Source: an uncultured Clostridia bacterium
GTDB taxonomy: Bacteria; Bacillota; Clostridia; Oscillospirales; Oscillospiraceae
NCBI GenBank assembly: GCA_947644595.1
Contig: CANSAE010000003.1
Location: 1 to 64,000 of the forward strand
Direction of reading: 5' to 3'
Length of the DNA stretch: 64,000 nt
This document shows, piece after piece, positions 42,730-50,629 of this stretch (position 1 is the first letter of the stretch; every line of letters starts with the position of its first letter). The position numbers and the translations under genes were made by a program. Below the pieces are notes generated by a model. The model was not told the origin of the DNA. It saw nothing but the letters and a program-made list of their open reading frames with translations, and searched no databases.

Positions 42730-43089
42730 ATGCGTAAACTTGATACCATTCAGAAAGAACATCTGCTGAACCATGCGTTTGCAACTGACAACCCCGACAG
42801 GAGCGGCGCCAATCACTTCTATACGGTGATGGACTCCAAGGATAAGGTCATCATGGGCTACATCCGCTTCCAACAGGGCGCCCGGGGCGGTGTGGACCTG
42901 CCCAACGGCCTGCGGGACGACGACCTGCTGGAAATCGTCCGTGACCGTATGAAGGGCTTTCAGTCCGGCCCGTTCCCCTGCGATGAGAACCAGGAAGTCA
43001 TCGAGCATCTGGAAGCGGCCCTGGAGGCGCTGAAAAAGCGCACCAACAGCCGTTTCGAGCGCGGCGTCCTGGGCAAAGACGTGAAGTAA
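42730..43089 (+). CDS. Tad1/Acb2-like small protein, copy 1 (putative cyclic-nucleotide sponge)
   Basis: A 119-residue protein with a beta-rich N-terminal half (NHFYTVMDSKDKVIMGYIRFQQG) and a helical hairpin C-terminus (LRDDDLLEIVRDRMKGFQSG, then ENQEVIEHLEAALEALKKRT, then RGVLG). The pattern DLLxIVxDRxxGFQxGPFxC, ENxxxxxxLEEAL, RTxxRxxRGVxG is, from memory, that of the phage Tad1/Acb2 hairpin domain that sequesters TIR-made gcADPR and cyclic oligonucleotides. Phe77, Asn87, Arg104 and Arg108 have the same spacing as the Tad1 ligand residues I recall (82, 92, 109, 113). Function here is inferred. Confidence 0.7.
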   Translation: MRKLDTIQKEHLLNHAFATDNPDRSGANHFYTVMDSKDKVIMGYIRFQQGARGGVDLPNGLRDDDLLEIVRDRMKGFQSGPFPCDENQEVIEHLEAALEALKKRTNSRFERGVLGKDVK

Positions 43090-43100
43090 ACAGGAGACAA

Positions 43101-43130
43101 AAACGCCCCCGTCAATTGACGGGGGCGTTT
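43101..43130. terminator. Bidirectional terminator after Tad1-like gene 1
   Basis: AAACGCCCCCGTC and GACGGGGGCGTTT form a perfect stem with A and T flanks. It also contains the end of the convergent Cys-rich gene. Confidence 0.88.
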
Positions 43131-43318
43131 TCCTGGAAATGGGGGCAGGCTGTTGTAAAGGGCCCTCGGGCTTTTAAGCGGGGCTTCTTGCAGTGCCCGC
43201 AGTTGAGCCAGCTATACCGTTTTCCGAATTTTCGATAATGCTGAATGAAAAACTTGCAGTCCGCGCAGGTCTTGTTCTCTGAGATTTGAATCACCCCTAT
43301 AGTGCTCAAAATGAGCAC
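43112..43318 (-). CDS. Cys-rich putative zinc-binding microprotein
   Basis: A frame of up to 68 residues with CADCKFF, NCGHCKKP and ACPHF, that is, five Cys plus His in zinc-ribbon-like spacing. A consensus promoter (43333-43361) points at it and is overlapped by two operator-like palindromes, which supports a real, repressed gene. The start is unsure: GTG 43318 would be almost leaderless, and GTG 43294 lies on the AGGGG site. The stop lies in the terminator. I do not recognise a family beyond the zinc-ribbon look. Confidence 0.55.
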   Translation of the reverse strand: MLILSTIGVIQISENKTCADCKFFIQHYRKFGKRYSWLNCGHCKKPRLKARGPFTTACPHFQENAPVN

Positions 43319-43319
43319 T
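43301..43319. promoter_or_regulatory. Operator-like palindrome O1
   Basis: AGTGCTCAAAATGAGCACT is a perfect 8-base inverted repeat around AAA. It lies just downstream of the leftward promoter and shares half-site AGTG-CA with O2. It is probably bound by the adjacent XRE protein. Confidence 0.65.
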
Positions 43320-43332
43320 TATTTACAGGTTG

Positions 43333-43361
43333 ATTATAGTGTACAATTTGTGCACTGTCAA
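43333..43361 (-). promoter_or_regulatory. Leftward promoter containing operator O2
   Basis: TTGACA (43356-43361), 17-base spacer, TATAAT (43333-43338). The spacer is filled by AGTGTACAATTTGTGCACT (43338-43356), a 19-base palindrome with one mismatched pair. The AGTG/CACT ends match O1. Binding there would block the promoter of the Cys-rich gene. Confidence 0.75.
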
Positions 43362-43383
43362 GAAAAATATACGGAGGTGCCCT

Positions 43384-43587
43384 ATGTTTTGCGAACGATT
43401 GAATGCGGCGAGAAAAATGCGTGGAATTACGGCACAGCAGATGGCGGATTATCTATCAATCAATTTGCGTTCTTATCGTAACTATGAAAGTGGTGACCGA
43501 GAACCGTCGCTCGATATGTTGGTGAAGATTTCGGAGAAATTAGAAGTGAGCACAGATTATCTTCTGGGCAGAACAGACGAAGTGTAG
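43384..43587 (+). CDS. XRE-family helix-turn-helix regulator
   Basis: A 67-residue protein that is essentially one Cro/cI-type domain: LNAARKMRGITAQQMADYLSINLRSYRNYESGDREPSLDMLVKISEKLEVSTDYLLGR. GGAGGTG precedes ATG 43384. It diverges from the Cys-rich gene, with two palindromes between them, and so probably represses that promoter and perhaps its own. Codon use is AT-rich compared with neighbours. Single-domain regulators of this kind are common on mobile elements. Confidence 0.88.
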   Translation: MFCERLNAARKMRGITAQQMADYLSINLRSYRNYESGDREPSLDMLVKISEKLEVSTDYLLGRTDEV

Positions 43588-43616
43588 GGGCGGGTTTCAA
43601 ACCCGCCCGTTTTTTA
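43584..43616 (+). repeat. Repeat B, copy 2, acting as terminator of the XRE gene
   Basis: GGCGGGTTT/AAACCCGCC hairpin beginning inside the XRE stop region and followed by GTTTTTTAT. It matches the repeat at 23180-23203. Confidence 0.75.
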
Positions 43617-43730
43617 TAAAAAACACCCCGACCACCCAAAAATTTCTGTTTGTTATCCCTCTCACACACCGGCTATTTTTCTAACATATTGCACAAAAAA
43701 ATAACGATATACGTTAAATTTCAAATTAAA

Positions 43731-43758
43731 TTGCATAATTGAAAAAGTGTGTTATAGT
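43731..43758 (+). promoter_or_regulatory. Promoter of the SDR gene
   Basis: TTGCAT (43731-43736), 16-base spacer, TATAGT (43753-43758), in an AT-rich stretch that also contains the small palindrome AACGATATACGTT at 43702-43714. Confidence 0.65.
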
Positions 43759-43814
43759 AGAACTACCAAAAGAAAACAGCATCCCCGAAAACGAAGAAAG
43801 GCAGGTCATCAAAC

Positions 43815-44615
43815 ATGGGATTTTTAACCGGTAAAACAGTCATCATCACCGGCGGCGGCCGCGCGGTCCTCAGCGACGGGCGCTGCGGCTCCATTGGATA
43901 CGGCATCGCCACCGCGTATGCCAAGGAGGGCGCCAATCTGGTGCTCACCGGCCGGAACATGGACAAATTGGAAGCCGCCAAGGAAGAGCTGGAGCGGCTC
44001 TACGGCGTGGAGGTCCTCCCCCTGCAGGCGGATGTGGCCGCGGGCCAGAACAATGAAGAGCTCATCACCGCCACGGTCATGAAAGCTGTGGAGAAATTCG
44101 GCGGCATCCAGGTCCTTATCAATAACGCCCAGGCCTCCGCCTCCGGCGTGCCTTTGGTGGACCACACCACGGACCAGTTCGACCTGGCGCTGTATTCCGG
44201 CCTGTACGCCGCGTTCTACTACATGAAGGCCTGCTACCCCTACCTGGCCATCAGCAAGGGCACCGTCATCAACTTCGCCTCCGGCGCGGGCCTGTTCGGC
44301 AACTACGGCCAGTGCGCCTATGCCGCCGCCAAGGAGGGCATCCGCGGCCTGAGCCGCGTGGCGGCCACAGAATGGGGCAAGGACGGCATCAACGTCAACG
44401 TCATCTGCCCCCTGGCATGGACGGCCCAACTGGAAAATTTCCAGCGGGACTTCCCTGAAGCCTTCGCCGCAAACGTAAAAATGCCCCCCGCCGGGCACTA
44501 CGCCGATACCGAGCTGGAAATCGGCCGCGTCTGCGTGCAGCTCGCACACCAGGATTTCAAATACATGAACGGCGAGACCCTGACCTTAGAGGGCGGCATG
44601 GGCCTGCGGCCCTGA
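43815..44615 (+). CDS. Short-chain dehydrogenase/reductase (substrate unknown)
   Basis: A 266-residue classical SDR. The nucleotide-binding TGxxxGxG is replaced by an extended loop ITGGGRAVLSDGRCGSIGYGIA. Then come LINNAQAS (NNAG-type motif), the catalytic Ser in NFASGAG, and Tyr-x3-Lys in CAYAAAKEG. The C-terminal EGGMGLRP is typical. The elongated Gly-rich loop is shared with a subgroup of SDRs that I cannot name. It has its own promoter and is the only clear metabolic gene between the two Tad1-like genes. Substrate cannot be deduced. Confidence 0.87.
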   Translation: MGFLTGKTVIITGGGRAVLSDGRCGSIGYGIATAYAKEGANLVLTGRNMDKLEAAKEELERLYGVEVLPLQADVAAGQNNEELITATVMKAVEKFGGIQVLINNAQASASGVPLVDHTTDQFDLALYSGLYAAFYYMKACYPYLAISKGTVINFASGAGLFGNYGQCAYAAAKEGIRGLSRVAATEWGKDGINVNVICPLAWTAQLENFQRDFPEAFAANVKMPPAGHYADTELEIGRVCVQLAHQDFKYMNGETLTLEGGMGLRP

Positions 44616-44806
44616 CCCGGACGGTCTGTTTTCCGCCAGCGTGCGTTGTCGTTGGTCGCCGGACACAAAGTCCGCCTCCCGCCTCCGCCTTCTCTGACGA
44701 AAAACATCCGCGCCCGGTGTCCTCGCGCACTGCGCCCCCTACCGCTCGCACAGCCCTCTTCATTTGTGTAAAAATAGTATATAAATTCGAGAAAGGAAGT
44801 AACATT

Positions 44807-45172
44807 ATGACCTCTATGCGGAAACTTGATACCATTCAGAAAGAGCACATGCTCAATCACGCTTACGCCACCGATACGCCCGATAAGTCCGGCGCCTGCC
44901 ACTTCTATACGGTTATGGACTCCGATGATAAGCTCATCATGGGCTACATCCGCTTCCAGCAGGGAGTACGGGAGGGCAACCTGCCCGTCGGCCTGCGGGA
45001 TGACGACCTGCTGGAGATTGTGCGGGACCGTCTGAAGGGCTTCCAGAAGGGTCCCTTCCCCTGCGAGGAGAACGAGAAAGCCCTGAAGTGCATCGAAGAA
45101 GCCCTGGGCTACTTAAAGACCCGCACCGACAGCCGCTTTGACCGCGGTGTCCTGGGCAAGGAAGTCAAGTAA
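44807..45172 (+). CDS. Tad1/Acb2-like small protein, copy 2 (putative cyclic-nucleotide sponge)
   Basis: A 121-residue paralogue of the protein at 42730, about three-quarters identical by eye over the whole length. It keeps the same candidate ligand residues (Phe79, Asn89, Arg106, Arg110) and the ending RGVLGKEVK. AAAGGAAG lies before ATG 44807; a second Met at codon 4 aligns with the start of copy 1. The conservation of both copies argues that neither is decaying. The 190-base gap before it has no clear -35 element. Confidence 0.7.
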   Translation: MTSMRKLDTIQKEHMLNHAYATDTPDKSGACHFYTVMDSDDKLIMGYIRFQQGVREGNLPVGLRDDDLLEIVRDRLKGFQKGPFPCEENEKALKCIEEALGYLKTRTDSRFDRGVLGKEVK

Positions 45173-45182
45173 CCCATCCCCG

Positions 45183-45220
45183 AAAAAAGGAAGCCCCCGG
45201 CTATGCCGGGGGCTTTTTTG
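45183..45220. terminator. Bidirectional terminator
   Basis: AAGCCCCCGGC pairs with GCCGGGGGCTT, with A-run and T-run flanks. It separates Tad1-like gene 2 from the end of the oxoproline cluster. Confidence 0.93.
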
Positions 45221-45231
45221 ATTTGGGCCAG

Positions 45232-46056
45232 TCATACCGCGGCCCGCAGCGCTTCCAGAATTTCCTGCTTCACCTGCGTGGGATACCCATCCACCGTAGC
45301 CGTCAGTTCTTTTGTCACGCCGTCCACACAGCCCAGATCCACGATGGTCTCCAGATATTCCATCACAGCCTCATAGTCCGGCAGCAGCCGCTGCCCGGAA
45401 AACCGTTCCAAATAGGCGCACAGGCCATAGGCCCCCCAGTTGGACACCGTAGCCAGCACCAGATGCTCCGCCGTGGTGATACAGGGGACCAGTTCCAGCC
45501 GTTCCGCGATGACCGTTGCGAGATTTCCCATGCCGATCTCATTGCCGCCGTCGCCCACGCCGATGGTGGGGATGCCCCGGGCGGCCCCCAGGCGAAACAG
45601 CAGGTCCACCCGGGCGGTGTGGTCCGCAATGGACACGCCCCGCATGTTGGCGTAGTCTCCGTGGGTATTTTCTCCGCAGCGCTCAATGGAAATGAGCAGC
45701 GTGGGTCTGTACTCGTCCAGCATGGCACGATAGTGTTCCTGTCCGCTACAGACCTCGGGGCAGAGGGTGGTCAGTCCCGCGCAGGTGAAAAAAGACCGGC
45801 AGTGCTCGTCCGTTACGATAACCGGGGTAAAGCCCAGAGCCTCCAATGCGTGTGCCAGAAACACCGTACCCGGAGGCCCGTCGGTCTCCCCAGTGCCGCA
45901 GCCGGCGATATAAAATCCCGTGGTGAGCAGCACATTGCCTCTGGGGGCGTCATAGATGCACTGCGCAGCGGCCTGGCAGAAATTCTCCTCGGAGAATTCC
46001 CGGAGAATGTCCATCCCCCGCTGCCCGTGGCGCAGAATGATATCTTCAATGGTCAT
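45232..46056 (-). CDS. DUF4392 protein (half of D-glutamate cyclase)
   Basis: A 274-residue protein matching DUF4392, the C-terminal half of mammalian D-glutamate cyclase, which interconverts D-glutamate and 5-oxo-D-proline. Visible features are TTGFYIAGCGTGETDGPPGTV, SIERCGENTHGDYANMRG and IGVGDGGNEIGMG, likely substrate and metal loops. ATG 46056 has AAAGAGAG before it; the frame opens further upstream without a site. It is last in the cluster. The other half (DUF1445) is encoded separately two genes upstream. Confidence 0.85.
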   Translation of the reverse strand: MTIEDIILRHGQRGMDILREFSEENFCQAAAQCIYDAPRGNVLLTTGFYIAGCGTGETDGPPGTVFLAHALEALGFTPVIVTDEHCRSFFTCAGLTTLCPEVCSGQEHYRAMLDEYRPTLLISIERCGENTHGDYANMRGVSIADHTARVDLLFRLGAARGIPTIGVGDGGNEIGMGNLATVIAERLELVPCITTAEHLVLATVSNWGAYGLCAYLERFSGQRLLPDYEAVMEYLETIVDLGCVDGVTKELTATVDGYPTQVKQEILEALRAAV

Positions 46057-46070
46057 AGTATGGTCTCTCT

Positions 46071-46841
46071 TTATCTGATAATTTCCTGGACTGGCGCCAC
46101 CGCAATGCCTGCGGCTTCCAGACCGGTCCGGATTTTTTGTACAAATGCCAGGGCCTTGGGGCTGTCTCCGTGGACACACACAGAATCCGCGCGGATGGGG
46201 ATATCCTGCCCGGTGTCAGCGGTGACGAGGCCCTCCTTTGCCATACGGATGACCCGGGCTACAGCCAGGTCCTCATCCTCGATCATGGCGCCCGGGGTCC
46301 CCCGTGGGACGAGAGAGGCATCCTCCCGGTACCCCCGGTCGGCAAACACCTCGCTGGCGGCCCTCAGCCCGCAGGCTTCGGCGGCGGACAGCAGTTTACT
46401 GCCGGACAGGCCCAGCAAAATCAGGTCCCTGTCCACCTCGTAGATGCCTTCGCAGATGGCCATGGCCAGGGCTTCGTCCTTCCCGGCCATGTTGTACAGC
46501 GCCCCGTGGGGCTTCACATGCTGCATGGCCACGCCGCTGGCGGTGCAGAAGGCCAGCAGGGCCCCGATTTGGTACTGCACCATGGCCTTCACCTCTTTGG
46601 GCGGCACGGCCATGTTCCGCCGCCCGAAGCCTTGGAGGTCCGGATATCCCGGATGGGCCCCCACGGCAACCCCGGCAGCCTTCGCCAGGGCAACGGTCTT
46701 TGCCATCACCGCCGGGTCCGAGGCGTGGAAGCCGCAGGCCACATTGGCGGAGCTGATATGGGGCAGGATGTCCTCATCCAGCCCGATGACATACGCCCCG
46801 AAGCTCTCACCCAGGTCGCAGTTCAAGTCGATTTTTTTCAT
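46071..46841 (-). CDS. pxpA: 5-oxoprolinase subunit PxpA (LamB/YcsF family)
   Basis: PxpA works with PxpBC to hydrolyse 5-oxo-L-proline to L-glutamate with ATP. It begins DLNCDLGESFGAYVIGLDEDILPHISSANVACGFHASDP, the family signature, then HPGYPDLQGFGRR and a late SVCVHGDSPKAL. The 256 residues are normal. GGAGG lies 8 bases before ATG 46841, directly after a 17-base hairpin. Its neighbours pxpB and pxpC complete the enzyme. Confidence 0.96.
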   Translation of the reverse strand: MKKIDLNCDLGESFGAYVIGLDEDILPHISSANVACGFHASDPAVMAKTVALAKAAGVAVGAHPGYPDLQGFGRRNMAVPPKEVKAMVQYQIGALLAFCTASGVAMQHVKPHGALYNMAGKDEALAMAICEGIYEVDRDLILLGLSGSKLLSAAEACGLRAASEVFADRGYREDASLVPRGTPGAMIEDEDLAVARVIRMAKEGLVTADTGQDIPIRADSVCVHGDSPKALAFVQKIRTGLEAAGIAVAPVQEIIR

Positions 46842-46850
46842 AAAATCCTC

Positions 46851-46889
46851 CTTCTTTGAAAGGTTGACTGAAGGTCAACCTTTCAAAGA
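46851..46889 (-). promoter_or_regulatory. Perfect 17-base hairpin before the pxpA ribosome site
   Basis: TTCTTTGAAAGGTTGAC (46851-46867) and GTCAACCTTTCAAAGAA (46873-46889) are exact complements with a 5-base loop. It spans the end of the DUF1445 gene and abuts the GGAGG of pxpA. There is no T-run. It could set translation or mRNA decay within the operon. Confidence 0.6.
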
Positions 46890-47666
46890 AACGTTTTTCA
46901 CGTCCGTGATCAGCATATGCCCAGGCGCGTGGGTGATCACAAACGGCGGTTTGGAGGCCATAACGGCGCTTTGGGGCGTGACCCCGCAGGCCCAGAATAC
47001 CGGGACTTCCCCGGGATAAATATCCACCGGGTCGCCGAAATCCGTCCTGGAAAGGTCCTCAATGCCGATGGCCTTCGGGTCCCCGATATGCACCGGCGCG
47101 CCGTGAACACTGGGGATGGCGGCAGTGACCGTCACGGCTTTCACCACCTGGTCATAGGGGATGGGCCGCATGGAAACCACCATATTTCCGTGGAACACGC
47201 CTGCGGGCTCGCAGGGGAGGTTGGTGATGTACATGGGAACGTTGCGGCCCATGGTGTTGTGCCGCATCTCGATGCCCGCCTCAATGAGCTCGGACTCAAA
47301 GGAGAAGCTGCACCCGATGAGAAAACTCACCAGATCGTCCCGCCATAGGTGGGACACGTCGGTGTATTCCCCGGTCATCACGCCGTTTTCGTATACCCGG
47401 TATTTGGGAATATCCCGGGCGATATCCGCCCCGGGAGCGATTTTTTTCAGTTCCCGGCTGCCCACATCGCTGACTTCCAGAATAGGGCAGGGCTTGGGAT
47501 TGCGCTGGGCAAACAGCAGGAAATCGTAAGCCAGGTTTTTGGGCAGCACCACCAGATTGGCCTGGGCGAAGCCCGGGCACATCCCGGAAGTGGGGGTGGT
47601 GATTTTTCCCCGTCGAATCAATTCCCGCACCTGAGCAGGAGTCAGATTGGTCATATCGGTCATCAT
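46875..47666 (-). CDS. DUF1445 putative hydro-lyase (half of D-glutamate cyclase)
   Basis: A 263-residue DUF1445 protein, the family of the N-terminal half of mammalian D-glutamate cyclase. Visible features are [17 protein letters not shown], a conserved [22 protein letters not shown] and [14 protein letters not shown]. Start ATG 47666 follows ACGAGGA; two upstream Met codons overlap pxpC and are less likely. It lies between pxpC and pxpA. The usual database name 'hydro-lyase' is weakly based; the cyclase link comes from the fused mammalian protein. Confidence 0.85.
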   Translation of the reverse strand: MMTDMTNLTPAQVRELIRRGKITTPTSGMCPGFAQANLVVLPKNLAYDFLLFAQRNPKPCPILEVSDVGSRELKKIAPGADIARDIPKYRVYENGVMTGEYTDVSHLWRDDLVSFLIGCSFSFESELIEAGIEMRHNTMGRNVPMYITNLPCEPAGVFHGNMVVSMRPIPYDQVVKAVTVTAAIPSVHGAPVHIGDPKAIGIEDLSRTDFGDPVDIYPGEVPVFWACGVTPQSAVMASKPPFVITHAPGHMLITDVKNVSLKG

Positions 47667-47677
47667 GGTTCCTCGTT

Positions 47678-48658
47678 TCACCATTTGTTGGGACAAAACC
47701 CGGTTTTCCGGGCGAGTTTCTTCAAATATTTCTGATGCTGCTGATACAGCCGGTTGGCTTCCTCCACGGTCACGAACCGGAACCGGACTTCCGTCCCCGG
47801 CAGACTTTGTGCCAGCTTTGGAATGTCCGATGAGACAACGGTGCCGATTTTGGCATACCCTCCAGTGGTCTGCCGGTCCGCCAGCATGATGATGGGGGTG
47901 CCGGATGCCGGGATCTGCACGCTGCCCAAAGCGATGGCGTCGGAAATGATGTCCACACCGGCTTTCGCTTCAACAGGTTTGCCGGACAGCCGGGCGCCCA
48001 TGCGGTCCGATTCCGGGAGGAGGGTATAGGCCTCCGTTTCAAACTCCCGCAGCCCCTGTTCTGTGAAAAAATGGGCCTGAGGTCCCGGCACTACCCGGAG
48101 GAAAATGCTCCGGGACGCGCCGTCCGGAGCCGGTCCGATTTCGGACTGAGAGGGCAGATGCTTTTTATAGTGATTGTCCAGAAAGCGCCCGGTGACGTAT
48201 AGGGGCAGGTCGTCTCCCGCTGCCAGCTTCCGTCCGGAAAACCCGCCGATGCCGCACTTCAAATTCGTGGACCGGCTGTCCATCACCACGGGCACATCAA
48301 TGCCGCCGGCCACGGCGAGGTAGGTATATTTTCCGTTTTTCGCCGGACCCAGAACCAGTTTGTCGCCGGCCTTGGCCTCGTGGGCTTCATAGGAGGGGAT
48401 GGGCTTGCCGTTCAAGGTGGGGCTCATGTCCGCCCCGGTGACGGCAAACCAGGTTTTCCGGTCGAATACCGCCGTGACGCCCAGAAAGGTCATTTCCAGA
48501 CAGGCCAGGTCCGGCGGGTTGTTCACCAGGATATTGGCGGTATACAAAGCGTCGGCATCCATGGGACCGGAGACGGAAAAACCTGCCGCCTGATGGCCGA
48601 AACGGCCCGCGTCCTGCACGGTGGTGAGGATGCCGGGGTTGAGAATGAAAAGTCCCAC
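47678..48658 (-). CDS. pxpC: 5-oxoprolinase subunit PxpC (biotin-dependent carboxyltransferase/KipA family)
   Basis: A 326-residue protein with the family opening [33 protein letters not shown] and the late [20 protein letters not shown]. It pairs with PxpB to form the kinase-like part of 5-oxoprolinase. It starts 3 bases after pxpB and ends 11 bases before DUF1445. In Bacillus the related KipA/KipI pair also affects KinA and sporulation, but a role in that is not shown here. Confidence 0.95.
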   Translation of the reverse strand: MGLFILNPGILTTVQDAGRFGHQAAGFSVSGPMDADALYTANILVNNPPDLACLEMTFLGVTAVFDRKTWFAVTGADMSPTLNGKPIPSYEAHEAKAGDKLVLGPAKNGKYTYLAVAGGIDVPVVMDSRSTNLKCGIGGFSGRKLAAGDDLPLYVTGRFLDNHYKKHLPSQSEIGPAPDGASRSIFLRVVPGPQAHFFTEQGLREFETEAYTLLPESDRMGARLSGKPVEAKAGVDIISDAIALGSVQIPASGTPIIMLADRQTTGGYAKIGTVVSSDIPKLAQSLPGTEVRFRFVTVEEANRLYQQHQKYLKKLARKTGFCPNKW

Positions 48659-48661
48659 AGC

Positions 48662-49387
48662 TCAGTCCTCCTTTACCACACGGTGCGCGTAGGTCCCGGC
48701 TTTGATTTCTGCCTCCAGGGCCCGGTATTCCTCCGGGGTGACGGGCACGAAGCGGATATATTCTCCGGCCTGGTATAAAATTGCCGGGTCCCGGTCCGGG
48801 TCATAGGGGCGCAGGGGCGTTCTGCCGATGAGCTGCCAGCCGCCGGGGGAATCCAGTGGGTAGATCCCGGTCTGCTCTCCGCCGATGCCTACGCTGCCCG
48901 CGGGAATTTTCGTCCGGGGCGTTTCCAGCCGGGGAGTGAATAGGCGTTCGTCCATGCCGCCCAGATAGGAAAATCCCGGCAGGAAACCCAGCATATAGAT
49001 GAGATAATCCCGGCCGGTGTGATGGTGGATGACTTCCTGCTCGGAAAGCCCCGCGTGCCGCGCTACAAAGGGCAGGTCTTTGCCGAATTCCCCGCCGTAG
49101 CACACGGGGATGATATGGATGGTTTTCGCGGCCGCCGCGCCGTCGTCCTCATGGGGCAAAAGCCGGTGAAGTTGTTTCACCAGCTTTTGATACCCGATGA
49201 CCCGGGGATTGTATTGTACCGACAGGGTGCAGAAGGTGGGGATGAGCTCGCCCACGCCCTTGACCCGGGCCTGCCGGAGATTCTCCGCGAAGCGGGCAAT
49301 GCGGCGGCTGGTGGCTTCGTTGATGGTCCCGCCGAACTGGACCACCACCGTGCTGTCCCCGGCGGGGTAGAATTGGATGGAGTCCAC
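48662..49387 (-). CDS. pxpB: 5-oxoprolinase subunit PxpB (KipI family)
   Basis: A 241-residue KipI-like protein: DSIQFYPAGDSTVVVQFGGTINEATSRRI at the start, then IHIIPVCYGGEFGKDL and YLIYMLGFLPGFSYLGGMDERL, LETPRTKIPAGSVGIGGEQTGIYP. Start GTG 49387 is chosen because GGAGG lies 8 bases before it; an open frame to 49666 lacks homology. First of the pxp genes, 118 bases after the transaminase gene. Confidence 0.94.
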   Translation of the reverse strand: MDSIQFYPAGDSTVVVQFGGTINEATSRRIARFAENLRQARVKGVGELIPTFCTLSVQYNPRVIGYQKLVKQLHRLLPHEDDGAAAAKTIHIIPVCYGGEFGKDLPFVARHAGLSEQEVIHHHTGRDYLIYMLGFLPGFSYLGGMDERLFTPRLETPRTKIPAGSVGIGGEQTGIYPLDSPGGWQLIGRTPLRPYDPDRDPAILYQAGEYIRFVPVTPEEYRALEAEIKAGTYAHRVVKED

Positions 49388-49432
49388 GGATGGAACCTCC
49401 TTGTGTGTCTGAAATATGGGGGGTGAACTAAA

Positions 49433-49458
49433 CGGGTGGGTTTGGGGCCCGACCCTAC
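49433..49458 (-). repeat. Repeat B, diverged inverted copy
   Basis: CGGGTGGGTTTGGGGCCCGA and following CCCTAC resemble the inverted form at 56156-56182, with several changes that weaken the hairpin. It lies between the transaminase gene and pxpB. Confidence 0.55.
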
Positions 49459-49505
49459 GGAGTTGAGATGAGTTCCGGCGGGAAGTCGGATAGCCGACAG
49501 AGGGA

Positions 49506-50357
49506 TCAGAGTTTATCGATGCCCATGTAGTCGCAGAATTCCTGAATGACTTCCACTTGAATTTTTGCCACCAATTCCGGGGCTTTGCGGCCCACGGGCT
49601 GGCCGGCGAAGGTGTCCGCGAAAGAGCAGAAGTTGGAGGAACTGGTGACAATGACTTCATCGGCATCCCGTAGCTCAGTCAGGGTGAAGGGCGTTTCATC
49701 CACGGGGATGTTCAGCTTTTTGCAGGCCTTGATGAGATGGTTCTTCGCGATGCCGGGGAGGATATAATGGTCATTGGGATGGGTCTTGAGGACGCCGTTT
49801 TTCAGGATGGAGCAGTTGGAATGGGCGCACTCCGTGACCACCTCGCCCCGGTGGAACACGCTCTCGTCGCAGCCTTCGGCTTCCGCCTTCTGGGCTGCCA
49901 GAACGCTGGGGAGCAGGTTCAGGGTCTTGATGTTGCAGTACAGGTACCGCTGGTCCTCCATCTCCGTGAGCTTCATGGGCTTGGAGAAGTCCCGGAACAC
50001 TTTCGGCGTGACGGTGATCCACAGGTTTGCTTTCACATCCACAGGGAAGGCGTGGTTCCGGGGAGCGGTGCCACGGGTGACCTGCCAGTAAACAAAGTCG
50101 TATTGGTTGGTGGATCGGGACACCACGTCGTTCAGGATGTCCTTCATCTCCTGCTTGGTGTAGGGGATTTGGATGCCTACCAGGCCGGCGGAGTTATACA
50201 GCCGGTCAATATGCTCATCCAGCAGGTAAATAGTGCCGCCGCAGGCTGCAGTGGCATCATATACGCCGTCGCCGAAGTAGCACACGCGGTCGTTCATGGG
50301 GATCATCATTTCCTCGGGCGTGCTGATCTGCCCGTTGTAGTACGCGATTCTTTCCAT
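49506..50357 (-). CDS. dat: D-amino-acid transaminase (class IV aminotransferase)
   Basis: A PLP enzyme that swaps D-alanine and 2-oxoglutarate with pyruvate and D-glutamate. The 283 residues match. The PLP-binding lysine is Lys144 in NIKTLNLLPSVLA, as in DIKSLNLLP of Bacillus D-AAT. Early FGDGVYDATAACGG and late DEVIVTSSSNFCSF are typical. A branched-chain aminotransferase is less likely from these motifs. It has its own promoter and leads the D-glutamate/oxoproline cluster. Confidence 0.88.
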   Translation of the reverse strand: MERIAYYNGQISTPEEMMIPMNDRVCYFGDGVYDATAACGGTIYLLDEHIDRLYNSAGLVGIQIPYTKQEMKDILNDVVSRSTNQYDFVYWQVTRGTAPRNHAFPVDVKANLWITVTPKVFRDFSKPMKLTEMEDQRYLYCNIKTLNLLPSVLAAQKAEAEGCDESVFHRGEVVTECAHSNCSILKNGVLKTHPNDHYILPGIAKNHLIKACKKLNIPVDETPFTLTELRDADEVIVTSSSNFCSFADTFAGQPVGRKAPELVAKIQVEVIQEFCDYMGIDKL

Positions 50358-50478
50358 TGTATCGTTCCTTCTTCCATTGAATTTCCGCGCCGGACCGGAA
50401 AAAATGCCATGACTCCGGTGACACCGTTGTCATGGCATATCTTGCAAATAATATTACCTCGGTCTTCATCGCCGCTTT

Positions 50479-50511
50479 ACAGATTCTAATATAATTTAAA
50501 ATCTGTGTCAA
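50479..50511 (-). promoter_or_regulatory. Promoter of dat with overlapping AGATT/AATCT palindrome
   Basis: TTGACA (50506-50511), 17-base spacer, TAGAAT (50483-50488). The spacer and -10 are spanned by ACAGATT..AATCTGT, an AT-rich inverted repeat of the kind Lrp proteins bind. The lrp gene is next to it. Confidence 0.7.
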
Positions 50512-50629
50512 CGGTTTGAAAAATAACGAGAAATTCTTTTGCAATGGAAAGCGGAGAAGAAAAAATTTTTCATCTCCCGGGGGAATCCGGCACGGAAAAT
50601 GAAAGTTTTTGCCGGACAAGTTGCAAAAA

